Of a stretch of 64,000 nt of DNA, positions 50,159 to 59,584 are shown one piece after another. The notes below the pieces were generated by a model. That model was not told the origin of the DNA, made no database searches, and saw only the letters and a list, made by a program, of their open reading frames with translations. The DNA lies in NCBI RefSeq assembly GCF_014216315.1, contig NZ_CP045702.1, positions 3,162,001 through 3,226,000 of the forward strand. Direction: 5' to 3'. Made by a program: the position numbers and the translations under genes. The number at the start of each line of letters is the position of its first letter. The stretch's first letter is position 1. The stretch comes from Streptomyces finlayi. Lineage in GTDB: Bacteria; Actinomycetota; Actinomycetes; Streptomycetales; Streptomycetaceae.

Positions 50159-51591
50159 GCGGCGACGGCAACGGTCACGACGGCGAGGGACGCGAGGGCG
50201 AGGGGCGCGACGAGGAGGGGCGCGACGAGGAGGTGCGCAACGAGGAGGTGCGGGGCGCCCGGCGCATACCGGGCCCCCGCGCCGCCGCCGACGACTTCGG
50301 CCTCCCGACCTCCGTACCCCCGCTCCCCCAGCCGCCCGTCGCCCCCGCCACCCCCACCGCGGACGTCGAGGACACCTCCGCCGCCACCGGCACAACCGAC
50401 GCCGAAGACACCACCGCCACCGACGAGCACGCACCAGCGCCGACACCCGAACCGGAACCGGAATCCCCCGTGGCACCACCGCCCGCGCCCGCCCTCACCC
50501 ACCGGGTCCTCAAGGCTCTGCTGGGCGCCTGGGCCCTGGCCGCCTGCTCCGCCGAGGAGGCGGCGGCCGTCGAGGAGCACCTCACCGGGTGCGCACCCTG
50601 CGCGGGCGAGGCCCTGCGGCTGCGCGACGCGGTGGGCCTCCTGCACACGGACCGCAGTCTGGACCTCGACCCGCTGCTCCGCTCCCGGGTCATCGAAGGC
50701 TGCCTGGGCCGCCGTCCCGCCAAGATCCCGGTGCCCTCCTGGGCCGCTCCGTACGACGCGGAGACGGCCCGGCTCGACGCCCTGCTCAGCGACATCGGCG
50801 ATGCGGAATGGCACGCCCCTGTCCGGCTGAGGTGGTTCGAGGGCGAGCGCGCGGTCAACCGGAAGACGACGGTGGCCGGAGTGATAGGGCATCTGATGAC
50901 CGTCGACGGCCTGATCTCCACGGCTCTCGGCCTCGAAGACCCGCTCGGCAGCGGTGAGCTGCCCCAGTTGCCCGTCGAGCGAACCGAAACATACTGGGCA
51001 GCCGCTTATCGGCCGTTGACCCGGACCGTGCGCGAGCCCTGGCGCGATCAGAGTCACACCCTCATCCGCACGGTGTCCTTCGCCGGCCGCGGCGTGGCGG
51101 AACGCTCCGTCTCGTACGGTGACTTCGCCCTCCCACTCCAGGACTCCATGCTCGAACGGGCCTTCGAGTGCTGGGTGCACGGGGGCGATATCGCGGCCGC
51201 GGTGGACTATCCGTACGAGGCCCCGTCCCCGGCGCATCTGCACCGGATGATCGACCTCTCCGCGCGGATGCTGCCGGCCGTGCTCGCCGAGCGCCGCCGC
51301 TCGGGCCTCGCGGGACCGGCCCGGCACTACGTCACGGCCGGTTCGCCGGGCCGCTCGCTCCATCTGGAGGTCGAGGGCCTCGGGGGCGGTGACTGGTACA
51401 TCGCGCTTGACTCACCCGCAGCGGTCGGTTCCCCCGACCACACGGTGGCGCAGGTGGCGCTCGACGGCGTGGAGTTCTGCCAGCTCGTCGCGGGCCACAT
51501 CTCACCGGTGGAAGCGGCGGCGGGCCAGGAAGGGGACCGCGGGGCGATCCGCGACGTGCTCTTCGCGGCCGCGGCCCTGAGCCGCCTGTAG
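50155..51591 (+). CDS. Anti-sigma factor with zinc-finger and MDMPI domains
   Basis: The 478-residue protein begins with a Glu/Arg/Gly repeat region and a Pro/Thr-rich disordered stretch (to about residue 105). A ZAS-like zinc finger follows (HLTGCAPCAGEA near residue 142, with HxxxCxxC and an upstream Cys), then a maleylpyruvate-isomerase-like (MDMPI) domain (about 220-470) with WFEGERAVNRKTTVAGVIGHLM. No membrane segment is seen. It probably sequesters the sigma factor encoded upstream, perhaps responding to a thiol. Confidence 0.82.
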   Translation: MSGDGNGHDGEGREGEGRDEEGRDEEVRNEEVRGARRIPGPRAAADDFGLPTSVPPLPQPPVAPATPTADVEDTSAATGTTDAEDTTATDEHAPAPTPEPEPESPVAPPPAPALTHRVLKALLGAWALAACSAEEAAAVEEHLTGCAPCAGEALRLRDAVGLLHTDRSLDLDPLLRSRVIEGCLGRRPAKIPVPSWAAPYDAETARLDALLSDIGDAEWHAPVRLRWFEGERAVNRKTTVAGVIGHLMTVDGLISTALGLEDPLGSGELPQLPVERTETYWAAAYRPLTRTVREPWRDQSHTLIRTVSFAGRGVAERSVSYGDFALPLQDSMLERAFECWVHGGDIAAAVDYPYEAPSPAHLHRMIDLSARMLPAVLAERRRSGLAGPARHYVTAGSPGRSLHLEVEGLGGGDWYIALDSPAAVGSPDHTVAQVALDGVEFCQLVAGHISPVEAAAGQEGDRGAIRDVLFAAAALSRL

Positions 51592-51620
51592 CGGCCGGGG
51601 CCGGCGGGACCTGCCGGACC

Positions 51621-52523
51621 TTACGGGAAGACCACCGTGCGGCGGCCGTTCAGCAGGATGCGCCGCTCCGCGTGCCACTTCACCGCACGCGCCAGCGCCT
51701 GGCACTCCACATCGCGGCCCACGGCGACCAGCTGGTCCGGCGTGACACCGTGGCCGACGCGCTCGACCTCCTGCTCGATGATCGGCCCCTCGTCGAGGTC
51801 GGCCGTCACATAGTGCGCGGTCGCGCCGATCAGCTTCACACCGCGCGCATGCGCCTGGTGATAAGGCTTCGCGCCCTTGAAGCTCGGCAGGAACGAGTGG
51901 TGGATGTTGATGATCCGGCCGCTCAGCTGCTTGCAGAGGTCGTCCGAGAGCACCTGCATGTAACGGGCGAGGACGACCAGCTCGACGTCCTCCTCGCGCA
52001 CCAGCTCCAGCAGCTGCGCCTCTGCGTCCGCCTTGGTGTCCCTGGTCACCGGGATGTGACGGAAGGGCACACCGTACGAGCCGACGAGTTCCTCGAAGTC
52101 CGTGTGGTTGGAGACGACGGCCGCGATCTCGACGGGCAGCGCACCGCTGCCGGAGCGGAACAGCAGGTCGTTGAGGCAGTGCCCGAACTTGCTGACCATG
52201 AGGACGATCCGCATCCGGTCCGAGGAACGGTGGATCTGCCAGTCCATCCGGAACGCGTCCCCGATGGCGGCGAAACTGGCCCGCAGCCTGTCGGCCGTCA
52301 CTCCGGCGTCCGCCGTGAAGTGGACGCGCATGAAGAACAGACCGGTGTCGTGGTCCCCGAACTGCTGACTGTCCTCGATATTGCAGCCGGTCATGAAGAG
52401 GTAGCTCGACACGGCGTGCACGATGCCCTTCTTGTCAGGGCAGGAGAGCGTGAGGACGTACTGCTCGGACTCGGCGTCCGAGGCAGCGGCGGGGGCGGAA
52501 TCGGCAGGCTGCGGCGCGGTCAT
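51621..52523 (-). CDS. purU: Formyltetrahydrofolate deformylase
   Basis: The 300-residue protein has an N-terminal ACT domain (LTLSCPDKKGIVHAVSSYL) and a formyltransferase-like catalytic domain with VSNHTDFEEL, YMQVLSD, NIHHSFLPSFKGAKPYHQA (catalytic Asn-His region) and TADLDEGPIIEQEV. It hydrolyses 10-formyl-THF to formate and THF, supplying purine synthesis. The N-terminal extension of about 20 Ala/Ser residues is unusual. Confidence 0.94.
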   Translation of the reverse strand: MTAPQPADSAPAAASDAESEQYVLTLSCPDKKGIVHAVSSYLFMTGCNIEDSQQFGDHDTGLFFMRVHFTADAGVTADRLRASFAAIGDAFRMDWQIHRSSDRMRIVLMVSKFGHCLNDLLFRSGSGALPVEIAAVVSNHTDFEELVGSYGVPFRHIPVTRDTKADAEAQLLELVREEDVELVVLARYMQVLSDDLCKQLSGRIINIHHSFLPSFKGAKPYHQAHARGVKLIGATAHYVTADLDEGPIIEQEVERVGHGVTPDQLVAVGRDVECQALARAVKWHAERRILLNGRRTVVFP

Positions 52524-52551
52524 GCCCGTAGGGTGCCATACCCGCCCCGCA

Positions 52552-53049
52552 TCAGGCCGATCTGGTCATGATGCGGAGCACGTCGAGCGAGTGCGGCGGA
52601 GTGTCCGGGTCCTCGCCGTCGTTCGTGGCGAGCATCACATGGGCGTCGCGTGCGGCCCGTACGGCCTCCGGCCAGCCGTGGTGCTCCAGATAGGCGGACA
52701 CCGGGGCGTCGGCTCCGACCTGGTGCATGATGCGGAGCACCCGGAGCGCGGCCACGTCCACGAGGGCGGCCTCGCCGGAGTCGCGGAAGATCGTGCCGAC
52801 GTACTTCTCGGCGGACCAGTTGTCCAGCCAGGTGTCCTCGACCAGGCGGTACACGGCGTCGGTGACGTCGCCGTACCCTTCCCGGCCGGTCAGCCAGCAC
52901 TCGTGATGGAAGACGGGGTCGGAGAGCATGTGCAGCGCCGAGCGCACATTGCTGCGCCAGCGCCACCAGGGCATGTCATTGAGCGGCATGCCGCCCATGG
53001 TGGAGGAGCGGCGGCCGCGACGGGAAGTGTTCTCCGAACCTTGCTGCAC
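52552..53049 (-). CDS. Conserved hypothetical protein
   Basis: This 165-residue protein is soluble, with WWRWRSNVRSALHMLSDPVFHHECWLTG and DVAALRVLRIMHQVG. Met18 or Met21 would give a shorter form. No family function is recognised, though similar proteins are conserved next to purU in Streptomyces (recalled, not searched). Confidence 0.7.
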   Translation of the reverse strand: MQQGSENTSRRGRRSSTMGGMPLNDMPWWRWRSNVRSALHMLSDPVFHHECWLTGREGYGDVTDAVYRLVEDTWLDNWSAEKYVGTIFRDSGEAALVDVAALRVLRIMHQVGADAPVSAYLEHHGWPEAVRAARDAHVMLATNDGEDPDTPPHSLDVLRIMTRSA

Positions 53050-53160
53050 GGTGGTCGATCGTACGTTCCCTTTGCCCGTGTGCGTACGGCCCCCCGTAAT
53101 TCACCTGGACATCACCGGGTGTTGCGCACAGCACACAGCGGCGTTACCCCGGAGCCGGAA

Positions 53161-54447
53161 ATGTTCATGCCCATGACCGGACGGCGACGCCTCACCCCAC
53201 TCCGCCCCTTCCGACACCTCACCGCCACGGCTGTCGCCGGGGCGCTGCTCACCTCCGGCTGCGGCGTGCTCCCGGGCTCCTCCGGCGGCTCCAAGGAGCC
53301 TGTGACCGTGATGACCTGGTCCCCCGAGCGCTCGCCCAGCGGCTCCCCCCACGCGATGGCGGGGGTCTCGGCCATGGCGAAGGCGTACGCCCGCTGGGTC
53401 AACGCGGAGGGCGGCATCAACGGGCACGAACTGCGCGTGATCACCTGCGACGAGGGCGACACCCTGCTCGGCGCGGGAAGGTGTGCCCGCGAGGCGGTCA
53501 AACAGGACGCGGTGGCGGTGGTCGGCTCGTACAGCCGGCACGGGCAGGCGTTCATGGCCCCGCTGGAGGCCGCCGGAATCCCCTACGTCGGCGGCTACGG
53601 GGCCTCCACCGAGGAGTTCACGAGCTACAACTCCTACCCGGTCAACGGCGGTCAGTCGGCGCTCCTGGCGGGCAACGGCAAGCAGCTGGCGGCCGGTTGC
53701 GAGCGGGTCTCCCTCGTACGGCCCGACTCGATCAGCGGCGACGGCATGCCTCCGCTCCTCGACACCAGTCTCTTGGAGTCCAGCCGGCCCAAGTCCCTCG
53801 ACATCCTGGCGCCGGAGGAGGCCACTTCGTACGACGCCCAGGCCGCCCAGGCGCTGGAGAGGACCGGCGACGGCTGTGTGACCGCGGTGCTCGGCGACCG
53901 TACCGAAACGTTCTTCGACTCCTTCCGCCGGCTCGAACCGGAAGGCAGCGGGGTACGCGTCTCCTCCGTCCTCGGCAGCGTCGGCCAGCCGCTCATCGAC
54001 CGGACGGGCGGGCGGAACAGCCCCTTCGAGGGCGCGTACGTCACCGGCTGGTACCCGGACTCGAACGACTCCCGCTGGGCCGCGATGCGGCGGGTGATCC
54101 GGCAGTTCGCGTTCGCCGACAACCGGGTCGACCCGGAGGACACCGGCGTGCAGACCACCTGGATCGCCTACACGGTGCTGCGGGCGGTCATCGAGAAGAT
54201 CGACGCGCCGCAGATCACGGCCGGGAAGGTCTCCGCCAGCCTCAACCGGGGCACCGAGGTGGACACCGGCGGGCTCACCCCGGTGCTGCGCTGGCGCTTC
54301 AAGGACATGCTCGGCAGCTCCTCGTACCCGCGCATCATCAACGGACGGGTGACGTTCCAGGTGGTACGCGAGGGCCGCCTCGTCGCCGACCGGAAGGGCT
54401 TCGTGGACGTCTCGGAGACCCTGTCGGACGCCCAGAGCATCAGCTGA
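53161..54447 (+). CDS. ABC transporter substrate-binding lipoprotein
   Basis: This 428-residue type I periplasmic-binding-fold lipoprotein of the branched-chain amino acid/amide class has lipobox LLTSGCGV near residues 28-35. The VNAEGGINGHELRVITCDE and AVVGSYSRHGQAF motifs are typical of LivJ-type receptors. ATG 53161 follows GGAG; ATG 53173 is possible. No transporter genes adjoin it, so it may act as a sensor or share permeases encoded elsewhere. Confidence 0.82.
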   Translation: MFMPMTGRRRLTPLRPFRHLTATAVAGALLTSGCGVLPGSSGGSKEPVTVMTWSPERSPSGSPHAMAGVSAMAKAYARWVNAEGGINGHELRVITCDEGDTLLGAGRCAREAVKQDAVAVVGSYSRHGQAFMAPLEAAGIPYVGGYGASTEEFTSYNSYPVNGGQSALLAGNGKQLAAGCERVSLVRPDSISGDGMPPLLDTSLLESSRPKSLDILAPEEATSYDAQAAQALERTGDGCVTAVLGDRTETFFDSFRRLEPEGSGVRVSSVLGSVGQPLIDRTGGRNSPFEGAYVTGWYPDSNDSRWAAMRRVIRQFAFADNRVDPEDTGVQTTWIAYTVLRAVIEKIDAPQITAGKVSASLNRGTEVDTGGLTPVLRWRFKDMLGSSSYPRIINGRVTFQVVREGRLVADRKGFVDVSETLSDAQSIS

Positions 54448-54462
54448 CGTCTCATTCGACGC

Positions 54463-54500
54463 GGACGGCCCTGCCCGGATGTCTCCGGGCAGGGCCGTCC
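54463..54500. terminator. Bidirectional hairpin terminator
   Basis: Perfect 17-bp arms (54463-54479 and 54484-54500) with a 4-nt loop, between two convergent genes. Confidence 0.9.
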
Positions 54501-54512
54501 GACGTGCCGGGG

Positions 54513-56189
54513 TCAGAGGTCCTGCGGGCCGCGCTCGGTCAGCGCGTACTTCGCCGCGATGGAGTTCCACAGGGTGGACGCCTGCCGCTTGGCCGTGGTG
54601 GCCTCGCCGCTGCGCACGTTGGCCTGCTCCTTCTCGTTGGTCGACCTGGCGCGGCCGCCCTTGCAGACCTTCTTGCTGTTCTTGGCCTGCACGGCCCAGG
54701 CGGCGTAGTGGTCGTCGGCCGACGCGGAAGCCTGCCATGCCTTCGTCAGCGAGGACGACAGCGCGGCGTGCTGCGGCAGCTTGTCGATGTTCACTTCCTT
54801 GAGGCGGGTCACCAGGTCGCGGCGCTGCTGGGCCGCTCCCCTCAGATCCTTCGCTGCCTGGTCGAGCGCCTGGCACGACTCGATCTTCGCGACCGCGCTG
54901 ATCACGGCCGAGCGGCTGTTGTTGCTGTCGGCGAGCAGCTTGTCGAGCGCCTTCGCCTGCGGCTCGGCGGGGTCCGCCGCCGGCTCCGTACCGGGCTGCG
55001 AGGCGGCCGAACTCTGCGATGCCACCGGCTGCTTGTCGTCCGGCTCCTCGTCGCCGCCGCTCATCAGCGCGCCGGCCCCCAGGCCGATGACGGCGCAGCC
55101 GATGACGACCGCGGCGATCAGCGGAACGTGCGCGGACCGCTGGCGCGGCGGCTGCCGGTCGTACTCGGGCTCCTGCCCGCCCTGGAGGCCACCGAGACCG
55201 GACTGGTAGCCCTGAGGGCCGCGTGGCGGCTGCGGCTGCTGGTGCTGACCCGGCTGCTGCGCGGCTTCGAAGTGCGGCATCTGCTGCGTGGCTCCCGAGG
55301 GCGCCTCGCTGCGGAAGAGGTTGTCGAACTCGGCGGGCGGCGGACGCTCACCGGGCGTACCGGGTCTGATCCCGTACGGGGCTCCGCCGGGCACCGGGGG
55401 AATGAGCTGCGTCGCGTCGGACTCACCCGGCGCCGCCTGCCCCAGGAACCGGGTGGACTCGGCAGGGTTCTCGGGCGGTAGCCCCCCGGGACCGGCACCG
55501 CCGGGCACGGGCGCGATGAACTGCGTGGCGTCCGCGTCCCCACCGGCCCCGGGCGCGAACCCCGGCACGGCTTCCGGTGGCAGCGGCTGCGCGTACGGCA
55601 GGGACTGCGACTGGTTCCGCCCGTGCTGCTGGGACTGCTGGTGGGCCTGGGGCTGGTCAGGGGCCTGGGTGTACGGCTGGGTCCGCGGCCGGTCCTGATA
55701 ACCGCCACCCGGCTGCGACTGGTCCTGGTACGGGCCCTGCCCGTATCCCAGGCCCGGGTCCTGGCCCAGGTCCTGGCCCAGGTCCTGGCCCTGCTGCGGC
55801 GCGTACGGACCCTGCTGGTACTGGCCCGGCTGCTGGTACTGGCCCGGCTGCTGGTACGGCCCCGGCTGGGGCTGCGACGGGGCGTTCCCGTACGGACCGG
55901 GCTGCGGCTGCCCGCCCGTGTACGGCTGCGCGGGCGGCAACTGCCCGCCCTGCTGGGCCGACGGCGGCTGCCCGGGCGCCGGGGCCTGCGGAAGCTGCGG
56001 CTGACCGCCCTGGGGCCCCCAGGGCGATCCCCACGGCTGTCCTCCCGCCGGGACGGCCTGATCGGCCGGCCCTGCCGCGGGCGGGCCCGCGTTCCAGGGA
56101 GCACCACCCTCCGCGGGCAGCACGACACCTTCGTGCGCGGGCCGTACAGCAGGGTTCTGCTGTTCGTCACCCTGTCCGCTCTGCGTCAC
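54513..56189 (-). CDS. Gln/Pro/Gly-rich membrane protein
   Basis: The 558-residue protein has a long disordered cytoplasmic N-terminus (about 1-350) rich in Gln, Pro, Gly and Tyr, with YQQPGQ and GQDLGQDLG repeats. A single membrane segment follows (VPLIAAVVIGCAVIGLGAGALM, about 355-376), then a helical extracytoplasmic domain. The N-terminal part has two repeats DATQFIAPVPGG and DATQLIPPVPGG whose Thr resembles FHA-domain phosphothreonine ligands of Streptomyces kinases (inference). Function is unknown. Confidence 0.78.
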   Translation of the reverse strand: MTQSGQGDEQQNPAVRPAHEGVVLPAEGGAPWNAGPPAAGPADQAVPAGGQPWGSPWGPQGGQPQLPQAPAPGQPPSAQQGGQLPPAQPYTGGQPQPGPYGNAPSQPQPGPYQQPGQYQQPGQYQQGPYAPQQGQDLGQDLGQDPGLGYGQGPYQDQSQPGGGYQDRPRTQPYTQAPDQPQAHQQSQQHGRNQSQSLPYAQPLPPEAVPGFAPGAGGDADATQFIAPVPGGAGPGGLPPENPAESTRFLGQAAPGESDATQLIPPVPGGAPYGIRPGTPGERPPPAEFDNLFRSEAPSGATQQMPHFEAAQQPGQHQQPQPPRGPQGYQSGLGGLQGGQEPEYDRQPPRQRSAHVPLIAAVVIGCAVIGLGAGALMSGGDEEPDDKQPVASQSSAASQPGTEPAADPAEPQAKALDKLLADSNNSRSAVISAVAKIESCQALDQAAKDLRGAAQQRRDLVTRLKEVNIDKLPQHAALSSSLTKAWQASASADDHYAAWAVQAKNSKKVCKGGRARSTNEKEQANVRSGEATTAKRQASTLWNSIAAKYALTERGPQDL

Positions 56190-56348
56190 CGGGACTCCTA
56201 CGTGTCAACCTACGGAATCGTCGGCTCACGCTATCGGGTGGCTGCCGTACTCCGCCAAGCGCGTGATCCCACTCACCACCCCTTCACATGGGACCCTGCG
56301 CCCCGCCGCGGCGGATCCCACCGGCGGACGGCCTGTCGCATCCGCCGC

Positions 56349-57731
56349 TCAGGCCGCCTGGAGCTCCAGCCGGGCACCGAACTCACGGACCGAGGGCTCC
56401 TCCCCGTACGGCACGAGCCGCTGCTGGAAGTCGTCCAGATACTCGGCACCCCGGCTGGAACGCACCGTCGCCAGCAACTCCACCGCCCGGGCCCCCGTGC
56501 GGCACGCCTGCTCCACCTCCCGCATCTGCACCTGCGCGGTCGCCAGAAGCACGAGGCCGATGCCCCTGCGCCGGGCCTTGGTCTCCGGCAGCGCGGCCAG
56601 CGCCTCCGTGGCCCGGCGGGCGGCCGCCTCGCCCTGCCCCAGATCGCGGTGGCAGTGCGCCAGTTCGTCCGCGAGATAGCCCGCGTCGAAGTGGGCGATC
56701 CAGGGCGGGTCGTCGCCGCTGTCGCCGTCCGCGTGCTCCAGCGCCGTCAGCGCCCGGCCCGCGACCACCTGGCAGGTGCGGGCGTCACCCAGCAGCGCGT
56801 GCCCGCGCGCCTCCGCGGCGTGGAACATCGCCTCCGCCCGCGGGGTCACCCGGCCCCGGGCACCCTCCTGCGCGGCCCGTGCCAGCTGTGCGATCTCCCG
56901 CGGATTGCCGAGCTGCGCGGCGAGATGGCTCATCGAGGAGGCCAGCACATAGCCGCCGTAGGCCCGGTCGCCGGCCGCCTGGGCCAGCCGCAGCGCCTGG
57001 ATGTAGTACCGCTGGGCGAGCCCCGGCTGCCCGGTGTCCACCGCCATGTATCCGGCGAGTTCGGTGAGCCGCGCCACGGCGCCGAACAGCTCCCGGCCGA
57101 CCGATTCGCGGTACGCCCCCGAAAGCAGCCCGGACACCACGCTGTTGAGGTAGTGCACGAGGACCGGCCGCACATGTCCGCTGCCGAACCGGTGGTCCAG
57201 GTCGACGAGCGCGGCCGTCATCGCCCGCACCGCCTCCACGTCGGCCGTACCGACGCGGGCACCCGCGGCCCGGGCGACCTGCGGGTCGGCGCCTGAGATC
57301 AGCCAGTCGCGGCTGGGCTCGACGAGGGCGGACGCGGCCACCGCCGTACCGGCGAGCAGATCACGCCGCCCCACGTCGCTGCGCCACAGCTCGCAGACCT
57401 GTTCGATCGCGCCGAGCACGGTCGGGGCGAACTGGAGGCCCACGCCCGAGGCGAGGTTCTTGCCGTTGGCCATGCCGATCTCGTCGATCGTGACCGTACG
57501 GCCGAGCTTGCGGCCGAGTGCCTCGGCGATGATTCCCGGTGCCCTGCCCCGTGGTTGCTGGCCGCGCAGCCACCGGGCGACGGACGTCTTGTCGTAGCGG
57601 AGGTCGAGCCCGCGCTCGGCTCCGACCATGTTGACGCGGCGGGCGAGGCCCGCGTTGGAGCAGGCGGCTTCCTGGATGAGCGTCTGGAGCCGTTCGTTCG
57701 GCTGGCGGGCGACGAGAGGTCTGGCTGCCAT
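56349..57731 (-). CDS. TPR-containing transcriptional regulator (NsdA/NsdB-like)
   Basis: This 460-residue protein has an N-terminal HTH-like region (NAGLARRVNMVGAERGLDLRYDKTSVARWLRGQQP) followed by many TPR-like helices (GYMAVDTGQPGLAQRYYIQALRLAQAAGD) and a C-terminal FQQRLVPY. The architecture is that of the Streptomyces negative regulators of development and antibiotic synthesis NsdA/NsdB; specific identity is not established. It lies divergent from a primase-domain gene. Confidence 0.82.
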   Translation of the reverse strand: MAARPLVARQPNERLQTLIQEAACSNAGLARRVNMVGAERGLDLRYDKTSVARWLRGQQPRGRAPGIIAEALGRKLGRTVTIDEIGMANGKNLASGVGLQFAPTVLGAIEQVCELWRSDVGRRDLLAGTAVAASALVEPSRDWLISGADPQVARAAGARVGTADVEAVRAMTAALVDLDHRFGSGHVRPVLVHYLNSVVSGLLSGAYRESVGRELFGAVARLTELAGYMAVDTGQPGLAQRYYIQALRLAQAAGDRAYGGYVLASSMSHLAAQLGNPREIAQLARAAQEGARGRVTPRAEAMFHAAEARGHALLGDARTCQVVAGRALTALEHADGDSGDDPPWIAHFDAGYLADELAHCHRDLGQGEAAARRATEALAALPETKARRRGIGLVLLATAQVQMREVEQACRTGARAVELLATVRSSRGAEYLDDFQQRLVPYGEEPSVREFGARLELQAA

Positions 57732-58001
57732 GTTTCCCCCTGGGGCCGCAGTGATCGGTGAAGGGATCACTGCCCGGCACATATACAAGAAATGCGCATA
57801 TTCGTCGGCATTCGGAAGGAGCCGTCACCGTTTTACGGCGCGGGTCATCGCACAGTCCTTCAGGTGGCTACCCGCACATCGCTGCGCCACCGCACGCGCG
57901 CCCCCGTCCATGCCTCGATGCGCCCCTCATGCAGGATCGATGTGCCGTGACCGGCTTCGTCGCGCCCGTAACCCCAGGTGGCGGCGGGAGTTGTGCTGTT
58001 C

Positions 58002-58679
58002 GTGGAAGAGCTCATCGGAGTCACGGAAACCGCACAGATCCCCCAACAGCGAGGTGAACAGCTGCTCGACGCCGCAGCGCGCTATGCGGAGGAGCGGCAC
58101 TGGGACGTGTTCCCGGGCACCTGGCTCGAAGCCGTCGAGGGGGTGGAGCGCTGCTCGTGCGGGGACACCGACTGCGTCGCGGCGGGAGCCCATCCCACCC
58201 GGCCGGACTGGGCGGGCCAGGCGACAGGCAGCGCGGCGGCGGCCCGCCGGATGTGGTCCAAGCAGCCGAAGTCCTCGATCCTCATGCCGACCGGGCGCAC
58301 CTTCGACGCGATCGACGTGCCGGAGTCCGCCGGTTTCCTGGCGCTGGCCCGGATGGAGCGGATGGCGCTGACCCTCGGACCCGTCACCTGCACCCCCGAC
58401 CGCCGGATGCTGTTCTTCGTGCTGCCCGGGGCCGCCGCGAAGGCCCCCGACCTCGTACGGAACCTCGGGTGGAACGCCGATGCCATCGATCTCGTGGGCC
58501 GCGGCGACGGTCACTACGTGGCCGGTCCGCCGACCCGTCTCGGCGGGCGGGGAGCGGTCCAGTGGGCCCGGCGCCCCACCCCCGCCAACCGGTGGCTGCC
58601 GGACGCGGAAGAGCTGATCAGCCCGCTCGCATACGCCTGTGCGCGGGAGGCGGCCGACGCCAAGGCGCGCCTTTCGTAG
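58002..58679 (+). CDS. Bifunctional primase/polymerase N-domain protein
   Basis: This 225-residue protein resembles the AEP-type DNA primase/polymerase N-terminal domain found alone in many Streptomyces proteins. Landmarks are HWDVFPGTWLEA, a CSCGDTDCVAAGAHP zinc-like segment and FDAIDVPESAG, the latter in place of a catalytic acidic pair. The start is uncertain among GTG 57993, GTG 58002 and an upstream ATG at 57978. Function is unknown. Confidence 0.75.
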   Translation: MEELIGVTETAQIPQQRGEQLLDAAARYAEERHWDVFPGTWLEAVEGVERCSCGDTDCVAAGAHPTRPDWAGQATGSAAAARRMWSKQPKSSILMPTGRTFDAIDVPESAGFLALARMERMALTLGPVTCTPDRRMLFFVLPGAAAKAPDLVRNLGWNADAIDLVGRGDGHYVAGPPTRLGGRGAVQWARRPTPANRWLPDAEELISPLAYACAREAADAKARLS

Positions 58680-58717
58680 GGTGGTCCCCACAATCGGGGA
58701 CATCGAAAGGCAGTGCC

Positions 58718-59584
58718 ATGCCTGACCAGGCAGAAGCAGTGGACACATCCGGAACAGTCGAGACAGACGGAACCGTCAGGACGGACGGGGCGGTTGAGAC
58801 GGGCGGTGCGCGGACAGCACCGCCCGCGGTCCGTGTCCAGGGCCTGTGGAAGCGGTTCGGGGAACAGACCGCGGTCGCGGGCATCGACCTGGAGCTGCCC
58901 GCGGGCAAGTTCATCGGGCTCGTGGGACCTAACGGAGCGGGGAAGACCACCACGCTCTCGATGGTGACGGGACTCCTCAGACCGGACATGGGAAAGATCG
59001 AGGTCGGCGGCCACGACGTATGGCTGGACCCGGTCGCGGTGAAGTCCCGGATCGGGGTGCTCCCGGAAGGGCTGCGCCTCTTCGAGCGGCTCTCCGGGCG
59101 TGAGCTCCTGGCGTACATGGGCCGCTTGCGCGGGCTGCCGGGGGCCGAGGTGGACAAGCGGGCCACCCAACTGCTCGACGTCCTGGATCTGGCGGGAGCG
59201 CAGCACAAGCTGGTCGTCGACTACTCGACCGGTATGCGGAAGAAGATCGGGCTCGCCGCCGCGCTGCTGCACAACCCGGAAGTGCTCTTCCTCGACGAGC
59301 CGTTCGAGGGTGTCGACCCGGTGTCCGCACAGACGATTCGCGGCGTACTGGAGCGGTACACCCGGTCCGGTGCGACGGTCGTCTTCTCCAGCCATGTGAT
59401 GGAGCTCGTCGAGTCGCTGTGCGACTGGGTGGCGGTCATGGTCGGGGGCCGGATCCGCGCCCAGGGCACGCTCGCGGAGGTACGGGGCGACGCCCCCTCC
59501 CTCCAGCACGCCTTTCTGGAACTGGTCGGCGCGGGCGGCCGTGACACCGGGGACTCCCTGGACTGGCTGGGCGGCACCCGATGA
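58718..59584 (+). CDS. ABC transporter ATP-binding protein
   Basis: The 288-residue protein begins with a Thr/Gly repeat (TSGTVETDGTVRTDGAVETGG, residues 9-29). It then has Walker A GPNGAGKTT near residue 71, ABC signature YSTGMRKKI, Walker B VLFLDEPF and the H-loop SSHVMELV. It powers the permease that overlaps by 4 nt downstream. The N-terminal repeat is an unusual addition. Confidence 0.9.
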   Translation: MPDQAEAVDTSGTVETDGTVRTDGAVETGGARTAPPAVRVQGLWKRFGEQTAVAGIDLELPAGKFIGLVGPNGAGKTTTLSMVTGLLRPDMGKIEVGGHDVWLDPVAVKSRIGVLPEGLRLFERLSGRELLAYMGRLRGLPGAEVDKRATQLLDVLDLAGAQHKLVVDYSTGMRKKIGLAAALLHNPEVLFLDEPFEGVDPVSAQTIRGVLERYTRSGATVVFSSHVMELVESLCDWVAVMVGGRIRAQGTLAEVRGDAPSLQHAFLELVGAGGRDTGDSLDWLGGTR

